Positions 33,873-42,948 of a DNA stretch of 64,000 bases are shown here, one piece after another. This DNA comes from JBHIDJ01 sp046760105 (GTDB lineage Bacteria > Pseudomonadota > Gammaproteobacteria > Acidiferrobacterales > SPGG2). How positions within the stretch are numbered: the stretch's first letter is position 1; every line of letters starts with the position of its first letter. The notes under the pieces are model-generated. The model made no database searches, had not been told where the DNA came from, and saw only the letters and a list, made by a program, of their open reading frames with translations. The translations under genes and the position numbers were made by a program. The stretch is taken from positions 1-64,000 of the forward strand of contig JBHIDJ010000002.1 in NCBI GenBank assembly GCA_046760105.1, in the 5' to 3' direction.

Positions 33873-34334
33873 CAACGCCCGTTGCTGTTCGCGCTCGGCT
33901 TCACGCTGCTTGAGCGCGGCGCGCTTGTCGTGTTTGCGTTTGCCTTTGGCCAATGCAATCTCGAGTTTTGCCCGACCCCGTTTCCAATACAGTGCGAGTG
34001 GCACGAGCGTGTACCCCCGGCGTTCCACCGCACCGATTAGTTTTCGGATCTCCTCCTGGTGTAAGAGTAGTTTGCGCGTTCGCGTGGGGTCTGGGTGGAC
34101 GTGGGTGGAGGCGGATGGCAACGGCGCAATATGAGCGCCTTGCAGAAACACTTCACCATTCTTAACCGTCACATAGCCTCCTTTCAGCTGGGCATGGCCC
34201 GCGCGCAGGCTTTTCACTTCCCAGCCCTGCAAGGCAATGCCGGCCTCGAGGCGCTCTTCGATAAAGTAATCGTGGCGCGCCTTCTTGTTAAGCGCGATCG
34301 TCCGCTGCTCAGTTGTTCGCGTTTTTTCACCCAT
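33855..34334 (-). CDS. smpB: SsrA-binding protein SmpB
   Basis: Binds tmRNA and delivers it to the stalled ribosome. From ATG 34334 the protein is 159 residues, MGEKTRTTEQRTIALNKKARHDY onwards in family register, with the oligonucleotide-binding beta-barrel containing EAGIALQGWEVKSLRAG and the basic C-terminal tail KGKRKHDKRAALKQREAE. The end of the tail is encoded by a family B repeat. ssrA follows 130 bases downstream on the same strand. Confidence 0.96.
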   Translation of the reverse strand: MGEKTRTTEQRTIALNKKARHDYFIEERLEAGIALQGWEVKSLRAGHAQLKGGYVTVKNGEVFLQGAHIAPLPSASTHVHPDPTRTRKLLLHQEEIRKLIGAVERRGYTLVPLALYWKRGRAKLEIALAKGKRKHDKRAALKQREAEREQQRALKSVRR

Positions 34335-34580
34335 GAGTGACAACACATTCAAGCACAGTTTCGGACAGAAAAGAATTCTGCCGCACGCCCCGCTCAGCAA
34401 GTTCACACTGTTGCCGTGCGGGATAAACGCACGCAGATGCTCAGCGGGTGATGGGCGGCGCTGTCGCCGCCACGCCGTCAACGGTACGCATGCTAAACTT
34501 CGCTAAACGGCGATGTCAGCTTGACGTTCGTCGTGATGATCGGCACAACGGTTGCCGTTTCCAGATGTAGGAGTCCGATC

Positions 34581-35975
34581 GTGGCGAGAACAAGAAAAAG
34601 AGGGGCAGAGCGCGTAACGCATCCGCAATGGTCTTCGTCATGGATCTTTGTGTTGGCGGCGAGCGGTGCCGCCATCGGTCTGAAGAATATCTGGCAGTTT
34701 CCCTTTCTCATCGATACCTATGGCGGCGGGGCGTTTATTGTCGTTTACGCGCTTTGCGTGCTGTTGGTTGGTGTCCCGTTGTTCACGGCCGAAGCCCTGC
34801 TCGGCCGGTGCGGACGAAAATCGCCGGTTAACAGCCTTCGCCTGCTGGCCGAACGCAGCGGACGTGCACGGCACTGGGGGCTGCTCGGCTGGATTGGTGT
34901 TACCGCCGGGTTCCTGATCCTTTCGTCACTCAGCGTCTTGGCGGGGTGGATTATCGCGTATGCTGTGCGCGCGGCCACGGGGGTACTGGCAGGGCTCACC
35001 GCCGACGGTGTCGATAGTCTCTTCAGAACATTTGTGAACGACCCCGAGAAGCAGTTGTTCTGGCATAGTCTTTTCATGTTGATGACTGTGGCCGTCGTCG
35101 CGCGCGGCGTGAAGGCAGGCCTGGAACCGTTTATCAAATACGCGGTGCCTGCCTTGTTCGCGTTGCTCATTGTGCTATTGATTTATGCGGCCGGCGCGGG
35201 GGAGTTTGGACAAGCGGCCATGCGCTTGCTGCATCCGGATTTCACACGGGTAACCCGCATGGGTGTAATCGCGGCGTTGGGTTATGCCTTCTTCAGCTTA
35301 AGCCTCGGTGTTGGGGCGATGTTGACCTACGGTGCCTACCTCCCCGACAAGGCCTCCATCCCCAAGCTTTCGCTGGCGGTTGTTGCGATCGACACCTTGG
35401 CGGGGATAGTCGGCGGCCTGGTGGTTATCGCCATCGTTCTCAGCGGGAGTGGGGAACCGGCGTCGCGACCCGAGCTGCTGTTTGAAACGCTCCCAGTAAC
35501 GTTGGATCAGCTGCCCTGGGGCCGCGTCATGTGCACTTTGCTTTTTGTTGCCTTGTTGCTCGCCGCTTGGCTCTCAGCCATTGCGCTCATTGAACCGCTC
35601 GTCGCTTGGATGGTGGAGAGCGTACGCGTGTCGCGCCTGTCGGCGACTATTATCTGCGGAGTAGGAGCATGGTTTCTGGGCATCGTGACAGTCTTGTCGT
35701 TCAACTACTGGCGATTCTCGTTTAAGTTCTTCGGAACGCTTAAGACCCTCGGTTCTTTCGATTTCTTGCAGATTTTGACGTCCGGCTTTCTGCTGCCACT
35801 CAGTGGGATCCTGATTGCGTTGTTCGCGGGTTGGGTGCTACAGCCTGAACTGACCCGTGCAGGGTTCAACGCGCGCTCGCCTTGTACTTATGACGTGTGG
35901 TTGTGGTCGGTTCGCGTGGTTACTCCTGCGTTAATGCTGATTGTGCTTTTCAATGTGCACAGCCTGTTTTTATGA
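34581..35975 (+). CDS. Sodium-dependent transporter, NSS family
   Basis: A 464-residue inner-membrane symporter with about 11-12 hydrophobic segments. The first helix has AASGAAIGLKNIWQFPF, the NSS signature for sodium and substrate binding, and GGGAFIVVYALCVLLVGVP follows. NSS relatives import amino acids or similar small molecules; the substrate is unassigned. A GTG at 34581 is preferred since AGGAG precedes it by eight bases. Its stop overlaps the ratA start by ATGA. Confidence 0.9.
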   Translation: MARTRKRGAERVTHPQWSSSWIFVLAASGAAIGLKNIWQFPFLIDTYGGGAFIVVYALCVLLVGVPLFTAEALLGRCGRKSPVNSLRLLAERSGRARHWGLLGWIGVTAGFLILSSLSVLAGWIIAYAVRAATGVLAGLTADGVDSLFRTFVNDPEKQLFWHSLFMLMTVAVVARGVKAGLEPFIKYAVPALFALLIVLLIYAAGAGEFGQAAMRLLHPDFTRVTRMGVIAALGYAFFSLSLGVGAMLTYGAYLPDKASIPKLSLAVVAIDTLAGIVGGLVVIAIVLSGSGEPASRPELLFETLPVTLDQLPWGRVMCTLLFVALLLAAWLSAIALIEPLVAWMVESVRVSRLSATIICGVGAWFLGIVTVLSFNYWRFSFKFFGTLKTLGSFDFLQILTSGFLLPLSGILIALFAGWVLQPELTRAGFNARSPCTYDVWLWSVRVVTPALMLIVLFNVHSLFL

Positions 35976-36421
35976 CATCGATTAGGCGATCTGCGCTCGT
36001 CCCTTACAGCGCACGTGAGATGTACCAACTCGTGGCGGATATTGAATCCTATCCGCAATTCCTTCCATGGTGCAGCGGCGCCCGTATTATTTCGCGAGAT
36101 CAAGAGCACGCCGTAGCGTCCATCGACATCGCTTATCACCGGATAGGTAAGACTTTCACCACGCGCAATCGGCTGCAACCGGACGAGTTCATGGAGGTCT
36201 GCTTGGTGGAAGGACCATTTAAACACCTGCACGGCTTTTGGCGGTTTGAGGCATTGGCAGCGCGCAGCAGCCGGATATCGCTGCATCTCGAGTTTGACTT
36301 TGCAAGTCGAATGCTGGCACTTACGCTTGGCCCAGTGTTTAGCAGCATAGCTAATAGCCTGGTGGATAATTTCAGCAGAAGAGCGGTAGACCTCTACGGT
36401 GAACATGAGTGGGAAGTCTGA
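35972..36421 (+). CDS. ratA: RatA, START/COQ10-like ribosome association toxin family
   Basis: A 149-residue SRPBCC/START-fold protein opening MTSIRRSALVPYSAREMYQLV, with YPQFLPWC and FKHLHGFWRFE as family markers. In E. coli RatA is reported to block 70S formation, while mitochondrial relatives (COQ10) bind ubiquinone; either role is possible here. It sits close to smpB and overlaps ratB, the conserved gammaproteobacterial arrangement. Confidence 0.93.
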   Translation: MTSIRRSALVPYSAREMYQLVADIESYPQFLPWCSGARIISRDQEHAVASIDIAYHRIGKTFTTRNRLQPDEFMEVCLVEGPFKHLHGFWRFEALAARSSRISLHLEFDFASRMLALTLGPVFSSIANSLVDNFSRRAVDLYGEHEWEV

Positions 36422-36713
36422 AACGATTGCCCTGGAAGTCGCCTACGCCACGCCGGCCAGACAGGTAATCGTTAGCACGCATGTACCGCGCGGCGCTACG
36501 GTCGAGCACGCCATCCGTCTATCGGGGATTCTGGACACCTTCCCGGAGATCGACTTGGCTGTCAACGCCGTGGGTATTTTTGGGGAACGTGTGCGCTTGG
36601 ACGATGTGGTCAACAGCGGTGACCGCGTAGAAATCTATCGCGCATTGCTCGCTGATGCGAGGAAAATGCGTAGACGGCGCGCCACCCGCAAGTGCAAGCC
36701 TAAACGGCAATAG
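36405..36713 (+). CDS. ratB: RatB/RnfH family ubiquitin-like protein
   Basis: A 102-residue RnfH-family protein with a beta-grasp fold: LEVAYATPARQVIVSTHVP and the GERVRLDDVVNSGDRVEIYR segment, followed by a highly basic tail. Its function is unproven. It overlaps the end of ratA by 17 bases; ATG 36405 is preferred to a GTG two codons earlier. Confidence 0.93.
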   Translation: MSGKSETIALEVAYATPARQVIVSTHVPRGATVEHAIRLSGILDTFPEIDLAVNAVGIFGERVRLDDVVNSGDRVEIYRALLADARKMRRRRATRKCKPKRQ

Positions 36714-36716
36714 CCA

Positions 36717-37133
36717 CTATGACATCGCTAATAGGTTCATGTTGGAGGGCCCGTTGTCTTGTTCTAACTGCGATTCTTGGTCACTGGATTCGGCCGATGT
36801 GGTGCCTTTCCCCTTGATTTCAACATCGCCACGAATCTCCACGAGCCGATCGCCGTCGAAGATAACCTGCAGCAACCGCTGCTCGTTCCTGCCCTTCCGG
36901 GTCTTGAAGAGGTAATAATAATCCCAGCGCTCTGCGTGGAACGGATCTTCGATAAGGGGTGTGCCGAGGATAAACCTGACCTGCCGACGCGTCATGCCGA
37001 TTTCCAGCTGGTCAATCATTTCTTGTGTAACGACATTGCCTTGCTGAACGTCGGGCCGGTAAACAATTCCGCATGTGCCGCCTAGCCATGCGATCAGCAA
37101 TAGCCCCATTACGCGGATAATCGATTTACTCAT
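36717..37133 (-). CDS. bamE: Outer membrane protein assembly factor BamE
   Basis: A lipoprotein subunit of the BAM beta-barrel assembly machine. The 138-residue protein has an N-terminal hydrophobic signal, a cysteine in LGGTC (about residue 21), then the BamE core YRPDVQQGNVV, IGMTRRQVRFILGTPL and DPFHAERWDYYY. The lipobox is atypical, with Thr before the Cys and Gly at -3. The acidic C-terminal tail is extra. It is divergent from fur, as is common. Confidence 0.94.
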   Translation of the reverse strand: MSKSIIRVMGLLLIAWLGGTCGIVYRPDVQQGNVVTQEMIDQLEIGMTRRQVRFILGTPLIEDPFHAERWDYYYLFKTRKGRNEQRLLQVIFDGDRLVEIRGDVEIKGKGTTSAESSDQESQLEQDNGPSNMNLLAMS

Positions 37134-37228
37134 GACAATCTAGGCAGCGCTGGTTTACACTGACGGGCACGATCGGCTGCATAATTTTATTATACAAAGG
37201 ATGCGGACCGCGTGGAGAGGGTGTGTCG

Positions 37229-37663
37229 GTGAAAGGCAGCGCTAATCTCAAGAAGGCCGGACTGAAGGCCACTCTGCCCCGGCTCAAGATACTTGACATT
37301 CTTGAAAGCTCCAAGAATCCACACATGAGCGCCGAGGATGTCTATAAGTACCTGTCGGCCACCGGCGAGGAAGTGGGGCTTGCCACGGTGTACCGGGTGT
37401 TGACCCAATTCGTGAATGCTGGTCTGGTTATCCGCCACAACTTCGAGGGGGGCCGCGCGGTGTTCGAAATCGACCATGGCGAGCACCACGATCATATGGT
37501 GTGTGTCGAGTGCGGCAAGGTCTTTGAGTTTTGCGACAATGCCATCGAGCAGCGGCAACGCAAAGTGGCTGAAATGACCGGTTTTGTCATCGAGGATCAC
37601 GCACATTACTTGTATGGTGTTTGTGAGGGGATGAAAAAGCGAGGTAAGTGCTCGAAGACATAG
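37229..37663 (+). CDS. fur: Ferric uptake regulator
   Basis: An iron-sensing transcriptional repressor. From a GTG at 37229, which has GGAGAGG eight bases upstream, the protein is 144 residues and opens MKGSANLKKAGLKATLPRLK like other Fur proteins; a GTG two codons earlier is possible. The winged helix is followed by the HHDHMVCVEC metal-binding site and C-terminal cysteines. I see no obvious Fur box in the short divergent spacer. A palindromic repeat begins at its stop codon. Confidence 0.95.
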   Translation: MKGSANLKKAGLKATLPRLKILDILESSKNPHMSAEDVYKYLSATGEEVGLATVYRVLTQFVNAGLVIRHNFEGGRAVFEIDHGEHHDHMVCVECGKVFEFCDNAIEQRQRKVAEMTGFVIEDHAHYLYGVCEGMKKRGKCSKT

Positions 37664-37762
37664 ATACAAGTTGCAAGATCCAAGATACAAGTTAATTCTT
37701 GAGTCCGATACCTTTGTTGGCGTGGTGTTCCTTGTATTTTGTATCTTGGACCTTGTATCTGC
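37662..37762. repeat. Dispersed palindromic repeat, family A, copy 2
   Basis: About 100 bases. The left arm, AGATACAAGTTGCAAGATCC continuing AAGATACAAG, is matched in reverse complement by the right arm ending CTTGTATCT, with about 26 of 30 positions paired around a roughly 40-base centre. It fills the gap between the convergent fur and GNAT genes, as copy 1 does at 2971-3072. Confidence 0.87.
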
Positions 37763-37779
37763 AATCTATCTTTAACCCT

Positions 37780-38277
37780 CTACTTTAATTCAAGCAGGAC
37801 CGCCATCTCGTCACAATTATTGTACTTATAGCACTTCACACAAACCCCCCAAACCTTCTCCGGCAGCACGCCTTTGCTCACGGTCTTGAAACCCAGCTTG
37901 TGAAAAAACCCCGGCACGTAGGTCAGCGCCATGAGGCGGCGCAGGCCGATCGTTTGCGCCTCGGCAATGGTGCGTTTAGCAAGTAGCTGACCGAGGCCGT
38001 GCCCTTTGTAACCTTCTGCGACCACCACACTGCGGACCTCGCCCAGGTCCTCCGTAAAAATCTCCAAAGCGCCGCAGGCGGCGATCGTACCCTCGATGTC
38101 AACTACGAAAAAGTCACGCAGATGTCGATAGAGCTCACTCATAGTTCGTGGCAGTAAGTTGCCCTGGTTGGCATAGCCTTCTAACAGATAGTGAATATGC
38201 GGCACATCGCGAATCGCCGCCGGCCGTACCGTCGGCACGAGATCACGTGCGTGCGGCTTTGCATTAGGCTGGAACAT
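37780..38277 (-). CDS. GNAT N-acetyltransferase (short ArgA-like)
   Basis: A 165-residue GNAT-fold enzyme with the acetyl-CoA loop VVVAEGYKGHGLGQLLAKR and LTYVPGFFHKLGF near the C-terminus. It most resembles the short N-acetylglutamate synthase-like class lacking the amino acid kinase domain, which would feed arginine synthesis (argG and carAB are also in the window), but that is an inference. Three cysteines lie near the C-terminus (CVKCYKYNNC). The start ATG 38277 overlaps recN by 14 bases. Confidence 0.85.
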   Translation of the reverse strand: MFQPNAKPHARDLVPTVRPAAIRDVPHIHYLLEGYANQGNLLPRTMSELYRHLRDFFVVDIEGTIAACGALEIFTEDLGEVRSVVVAEGYKGHGLGQLLAKRTIAEAQTIGLRRLMALTYVPGFFHKLGFKTVSKGVLPEKVWGVCVKCYKYNNCDEMAVLLELK

Positions 38278-39955
38278 GGTGAGGCTCCGATGCACGCGCA
38301 AGCATGTCCTGCGCATGGTCAAGCGTTTGTTGACTGATTTTGATGCCACCGATCATACGCGCGATCTCCGTGATCCGCTCGCGCCCGGAGAGTTGCCGTA
38401 CCTGTGTACGGGTGCTGGCGTCCTGGCTGGTCTTGCTGACAAGCAGGTGGCGGTCGCCAAGCGCAGCCACTTGCGCAAGATGCGTGATGCACACGACTTC
38501 ACGCGAGCCACCAAGTGCACGTAATTGCTGGCCTACTATTTCAGCGACGCGTCCCCCAATACCCACGTCGACCTCGTCAAATATTAATGTCGGAATCCGC
38601 GCAACCCGCGCGGCTACGACCTGCAGCGCCAAGCTGATGCGTGACAGTTCGCCGCCGGAGGCAACTTTGTTAAGTGCTCGTGAGGGTTGGCCAGGATTGG
38701 TGCTTACAAGAAATTCGGGTCGTTCCTGTCCCGAGGCACTCATCTCGCCTCGGGGTAGCGGATCAAGGCGCACCTCAAAGCACCCGCCTGGCATGCCGAG
38801 CTGCTGCATATCGTCGGTAACGCTTTGTGAAAGCTTTTTCGCAGCTGCCTTGCGCTTGCGCGATATTTTGCCGGCCAGCTCCATATAGGCTTGCCGTTCG
38901 GTTTCGATATCCTCTTCTAGCTTGGCCAGATTGAGATCAAAATCTTTGAGATCATGCAACTCGGTCCGTAAGCGCTCCAGCACCTGTGATAGCTCCTCGG
39001 GCCGCACCTGGTGTTTGCGCGCGACATCCTGGAACGAGGCAAGACGCTGATCGATCCAACGCAAGCGCTGCGGATCGAGCTCAAGCCGTTCCACATAGTG
39101 ATGCAACTGGGAGGCGGCTTCGTCGACCTGTATGCTGGCTTCATTTAGCAGGCCGATAAGCTCGCCAAGCCTCGCATCATACTGGCAAAGCTGTTCTAGC
39201 CGGTTAACGGCGCTTGCCAATGTTTGTGACACTGAGCCTTCATCATCGTCGTATAGCGCCTGTGTAATACCCTGTACACCAGCCAGCAGCTCGGCGCCGT
39301 TTGCGAGCCGCGCATGTTCCTCTTCGAGCGCCGTGACCTCGTCGGCGGTTACGCCTAGCGCCTCGAGTTCTTGTACCTGATAGCCCAGCAAATCAAGACG
39401 CGCAGTGCGGTCGGCCGACTGCTGGCGCAACGTCTCAAGACGTGACTGTAGAGATTTAAAGTCCTGGTAGTGCCGTGTCAGACGCTTCACCGCCTCATCT
39501 AGTCCCGCGTAATCGTCGAGGATCTGGCGCTGGCCATCGCGCCGAAGAACAGACTGATGTTCGTGTTGCCCGTGGATGTCTATAAGATGTTGGCCGAGGT
39601 CGCGAAGCATCTGCATCGGCACCGGACGGCCATTGATGAATCCCTTGGAGGGTCTATCGATATCGATGACACGACGCACGACGCATTCCTGATCCGCAAA
39701 AAGGTCGTGCGCTTCGAGCCATATGGCGGCATCCTGTTGTATGGCGAGATCAAAGCTCGCCACGATCTCTGCGCGCCGGGCGCCGTGACGTATCACCGTG
39801 CTGTCTGCACGCTCACCAAGCGCGAACGATAAGGCGTCGATCACAATTGACTTACCGGCGCCGGTTTCTCCCGTCAGCACCGTAAAGCCGGGCTCAAGCA
39901 CGAGTTCCAGCTTCTCGACAATGGTGAAATCGCGGATGTAGAGGTAGCTGAGCAT
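38264..39955 (-). CDS. recN: DNA repair protein RecN
   Basis: An SMC-like ATPase acting in double-strand break repair. The 563-residue protein opens MLSYLYIRDFTIVEKLEL, with Walker A GETGAGKS at 29-36, long central coiled coils, the ABC signature VASGGELSRISLAL and Walker B FDEVDVGIGG. An upstream open frame would run into nadK and is not family-like. It starts one base after the nadK stop, so the two are co-translated. No clear LexA box is seen. Confidence 0.96.
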   Translation of the reverse strand: MLSYLYIRDFTIVEKLELVLEPGFTVLTGETGAGKSIVIDALSFALGERADSTVIRHGARRAEIVASFDLAIQQDAAIWLEAHDLFADQECVVRRVIDIDRPSKGFINGRPVPMQMLRDLGQHLIDIHGQHEHQSVLRRDGQRQILDDYAGLDEAVKRLTRHYQDFKSLQSRLETLRQQSADRTARLDLLGYQVQELEALGVTADEVTALEEEHARLANGAELLAGVQGITQALYDDDEGSVSQTLASAVNRLEQLCQYDARLGELIGLLNEASIQVDEAASQLHHYVERLELDPQRLRWIDQRLASFQDVARKHQVRPEELSQVLERLRTELHDLKDFDLNLAKLEEDIETERQAYMELAGKISRKRKAAAKKLSQSVTDDMQQLGMPGGCFEVRLDPLPRGEMSASGQERPEFLVSTNPGQPSRALNKVASGGELSRISLALQVVAARVARIPTLIFDEVDVGIGGRVAEIVGQQLRALGGSREVVCITHLAQVAALGDRHLLVSKTSQDASTRTQVRQLSGRERITEIARMIGGIKISQQTLDHAQDMLARASEPHHVPA

Positions 39956-39956
39956 G

Positions 39957-40835
39957 TCAGAACTTACCACCCCAGTGAAGTTTGGCGCGCAACGTATCGT
40001 AATGGTTGCGGCCACTAGGATGCCATAGGTGGATCGCTTTATCCGCACGACGTACAGAGATACGGTCATGCTCTTGTAGCGGATAATGCAGTTGCCCATC
40101 AAAAGTTACATGCGCTGGCTGGTTCTTTGTTCCTGTGAGTACGATTTCAACCACGCTATCGCTGCTTACGACGATCGGCCTGTCGCTTAGGGTATGAGGA
40201 CAGATGGGGACCAGGACGATTGCGGGGAGAGTGGGATCCAGCAGCGGGCCGCCAGCAGATAATGCGTACGCCGTAGACCCCGTCGGACTTGCGATGATGA
40301 TGCCGTCAGCCAGCATGCTATTTACGAACTTGTCGTCCAGGTAGGTCTCGAACTCTATCAGTCGTGCAACTTCACCCTGGTTAATGATCACGTCATTGAA
40401 GGCTTTGGACGTATGAACCGTCGCACCGTTGCGTTTTATTTCTGCCAACAGCAAGAACCGCTCTTCGCACTGGTAGTCACCATTGAGGATTTTACTGATG
40501 TCCGCAATCATGCTTTCGGCAGGGATATCAGTGAGAAAGCCCAGGCGGCCGAGATTGACGCCGACTAGCGGTACCTCGAAGTCGGCGAGATTGCGTGCGA
40601 CATGCAAGAGCGTGCCGTCACCGCCGATCACAATCGCCAGATCGATTTCCTCACCGATTTCAGGCAGCGGTCGGCTCGCGGCAGTGGGCTTGTCGACAAG
40701 GGTTGCGGACATTTCTTCCAGAAGCACATTGAGCTTGCGTTTCTGCAAGAACTCGCAAAGCCTGCTGATTTCCCCACCGCTCGTGCGACTGCCGTACTTG
40801 CCGAAAAGGCCGACGTTTTTGATTGCTACGGCCAT
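39957..40835 (-). CDS. nadK: NAD kinase
   Basis: Phosphorylates NAD to NADP. The 292-residue protein has the GGDGT motif (71-75), an NE/D motif present as N147-D148 and the glycine-rich SPTGSTAYALSAGGPL segment. It is first in a nadK-recN operon and diverges from hrcA, the standard gammaproteobacterial order. Confidence 0.97.
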   Translation of the reverse strand: MAVAIKNVGLFGKYGSRTSGGEISRLCEFLQKRKLNVLLEEMSATLVDKPTAASRPLPEIGEEIDLAIVIGGDGTLLHVARNLADFEVPLVGVNLGRLGFLTDIPAESMIADISKILNGDYQCEERFLLLAEIKRNGATVHTSKAFNDVIINQGEVARLIEFETYLDDKFVNSMLADGIIIASPTGSTAYALSAGGPLLDPTLPAIVLVPICPHTLSDRPIVVSSDSVVEIVLTGTKNQPAHVTFDGQLHYPLQEHDRISVRRADKAIHLWHPSGRNHYDTLRAKLHWGGKF

Positions 40836-40993
40836 TCGTTGGAATCAGCTCTCTATGCGACCGTAAAACTAACATGCGCCGATGTCGTGGCCAATCGCGC
40901 GCGTCGCTTGCCGTTTTGGTGTGCGGTGCTGACCACCTATGCCGGTTGGCCACGTTCCCCTTGGCCGCGTCGGCCACTCCGATGCGGCGCGGA

Positions 40994-41022
40994 TTGACAC
41001 CCCAAAGCGGTGTTGCTAGGGT
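40994..41022 (+). promoter_or_regulatory. Candidate promoter of the hrcA-grpE-dnaK operon
   Basis: A consensus -35 TTGACA (40994-40999) stands 17 bases from TAGGGT (41017-41022), a weak -10. This would place the transcription start inside the CIRCE element that follows, as expected for HrcA repression. Confidence 0.5.
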
Positions 41023-41061
41023 CAGCATTAGCACTCTGTATGCAAGAGTGCTAATGCTGAC
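41021..41061 (+). promoter_or_regulatory. CIRCE operator (HrcA-binding inverted repeat), extended form
   Basis: The classical TTAGCACTC-N9-GAGTGCTAA is present at 41028-41054. The palindrome continues perfectly outwards to give 16-base arms, GTCAGCATTAGCACTC and its exact complement, around the nine-base spacer. It lies just before hrcA, so the operon is autoregulated by HrcA. Confidence 0.95.
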
Positions 41062-41081
41062 GGCTAGATGGACGGATTGTG

Positions 41082-42119
41082 ATGGCAGTCTTGAGTGCCC
41101 GTGCGGAATTCCTGTTGAAAACGCTGGTTGAGCGTTATATCCCCGAGGGGCAGCCGGTGGGTTCGCGCACGCTGTCCAAGCATGTGGGCCTGGACTTGAG
41201 CCCCGCGACGATACGCAACGTTATGGCCGACCTTGAAGAGATGGGGCTGGTGCGCTCTCCACATACCTCGGCCGGCCGTGTGCCGACACAGCTCGGCTAC
41301 CGCGTTTTTGTCGACAGCCTGCTCACCGTGCAGCCGCTCGATGTGCACCAGATGCGTAAATTCGAGCATGAGTTTCAAGACGAAGAGGACCCCCAGCAGC
41401 TTATCGAAACGACCTCTCACCTATTATCCGAGGTGACCCAATTGGCGGGTCTCATCATGGTTCCCCGACGGGACGAACACGTGGCATTCCGCCAAGTCGA
41501 TTTCGTGGGACTGTCCGCTCAGCGCGTGTTGGTGATTCTCGTTACCGAAGACGGCCAGGTGCAGAACCAGATCATTCACACGGAACGGCGCTATTCACCG
41601 GCAGAACTGGTCCAGGCGGCTAATTACTTCAATGAGGCCTATAGCGGCATAGCGATTCGCGATGTCAAACGCACCCTTCTCTTTGAGATGCAAAAGGCCA
41701 CCGAGGAAATGCAGCGCATGATGCAGTTGGCGCTGGAAATGGCACGTCGGGTGTTTGTCGGAGAGGAGGCCGACGAGCTGGTGGTCAGTGGGGAATCCAA
41801 CCTGATGGAGTTCCCAGAGCTCGGCGATATTCAAACATTGCGCAAGCTTTTTGACGCCTTCACTAGCAAACGTGACCTGCTGCATCTCCTTGATCAGAGC
41901 ACACGCGCGGGTGGGGTGAAGATCTTTATCGGCAGTGAGTCGGGATACAAAGCGCTGGAGGACTGCAGCGTCGTGGCCGCACCTTACATCGTGAACGGCC
42001 GTGTGGTCGGGACACTGGGCGTAATCGGCCCGACTCGTATGCCGTATGAGCAAGTGATTCCGTTTGTCGATGTCACCGCAAAGCTCCTAGGCGGTGCCTT
42101 GTCGTCGCTCGACCGTTAG
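41082..42119 (+). CDS. hrcA: Heat-inducible transcription repressor HrcA
   Basis: Represses heat-shock genes by binding CIRCE. The 345-residue protein has an N-terminal winged helix (SKHVGLDLSPATIRNVMADLE, then GLVRSPHTSAGRVPT) and C-terminal GAF-like and HrcA-specific domains. It opens the hrcA-grpE-dnaK-dnaJ operon and a CIRCE element lies immediately upstream. ATG 41082 follows a GTG at 41079; either may initiate. Confidence 0.96.
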   Translation: MAVLSARAEFLLKTLVERYIPEGQPVGSRTLSKHVGLDLSPATIRNVMADLEEMGLVRSPHTSAGRVPTQLGYRVFVDSLLTVQPLDVHQMRKFEHEFQDEEDPQQLIETTSHLLSEVTQLAGLIMVPRRDEHVAFRQVDFVGLSAQRVLVILVTEDGQVQNQIIHTERRYSPAELVQAANYFNEAYSGIAIRDVKRTLLFEMQKATEEMQRMMQLALEMARRVFVGEEADELVVSGESNLMEFPELGDIQTLRKLFDAFTSKRDLLHLLDQSTRAGGVKIFIGSESGYKALEDCSVVAAPYIVNGRVVGTLGVIGPTRMPYEQVIPFVDVTAKLLGGALSSLDR

Positions 42120-42192
42120 CGCTTGAAACCCGGCAGCCAGATCCCCATTAACACAGGAACGCATCCTGTCCCTGGCATGGAGTCGAGGTTGA

Positions 42193-42867
42193 ATGAGTCG
42201 GAAAAAGCCTGCCGACACTAAGCACGCTACCCAAGCAAGGCCAAGCAAAGCCGCGAATGGCGCCGATCGGTCAACGCCGCCCGCAGCCACAGCGGGCGCC
42301 ACGACAAAACCACAGTTGACCGATGATGGCACGGCGCACCGTCAGACGACCGTCGCCGGCGAGCTTGAGCAAGCGCGCGCCGAGCTTGAACGGGCACGCG
42401 AACAGGCGGCGGAGAACCTGGATAAGTTCCTACGCGCCAAGGCCGAAGCCGATAACACCCGGCGTCGAGCGGAAATCGAGGTTACCAATGCCCACAAATA
42501 CGGCATCGAACAGTTTGCGGCGGAGATGCTCACCATACGCGAGAGTCTGGAGCTTGCGCGCACCGTCGATATCCAGCAAGAGAATAAGGTCGCCCTGGAG
42601 AAGATGCACGAAGGTTTAGATCTCACGCTCAAGCTGATGGACAGCGTGTTTCGGAAGTTTGCATTGACGGTCATTGATCCCAAGGACGAAAAGTTTGATC
42701 CCGAAAAGCATCAGGCTGTGAGCATGGTGGACAGCGATCGGGTGGCCCCAGGGTACGTGGTGCAAGTCATACAGAAGGGTTATATGTTGCACGACCGCCT
42801 ACTGCGACCGGCCATGGTCGTGGTGGCCAAAGCGCCGAGCGAGAAAAACGAAGGGGCCAGTACTTGA
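42193..42867 (+). CDS. grpE: Nucleotide exchange factor GrpE
   Basis: Releases ADP from DnaK. The 224-residue protein has a disordered, Ala/Thr-rich N-terminus (1-55), a long coiled coil (about 57-115), and the beta-domain with PEKHQAVSMVD and YVVQVIQKGYMLHDRLLRPAMV. The N-terminal region is somewhat longer than in E. coli. It lies between hrcA and dnaK. Confidence 0.96.
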   Translation: MSRKKPADTKHATQARPSKAANGADRSTPPAATAGATTKPQLTDDGTAHRQTTVAGELEQARAELERAREQAAENLDKFLRAKAEADNTRRRAEIEVTNAHKYGIEQFAAEMLTIRESLELARTVDIQQENKVALEKMHEGLDLTLKLMDSVFRKFALTVIDPKDEKFDPEKHQAVSMVDSDRVAPGYVVQVIQKGYMLHDRLLRPAMVVVAKAPSEKNEGAST

Positions 42868-42948
42868 AATGGCCACGGACGGCCCCAATTGATGTATTCA
42901 GTCTAAGGTAATTCAGATAAGAATCGCGGAGTTTTAGAGGACAGTACC

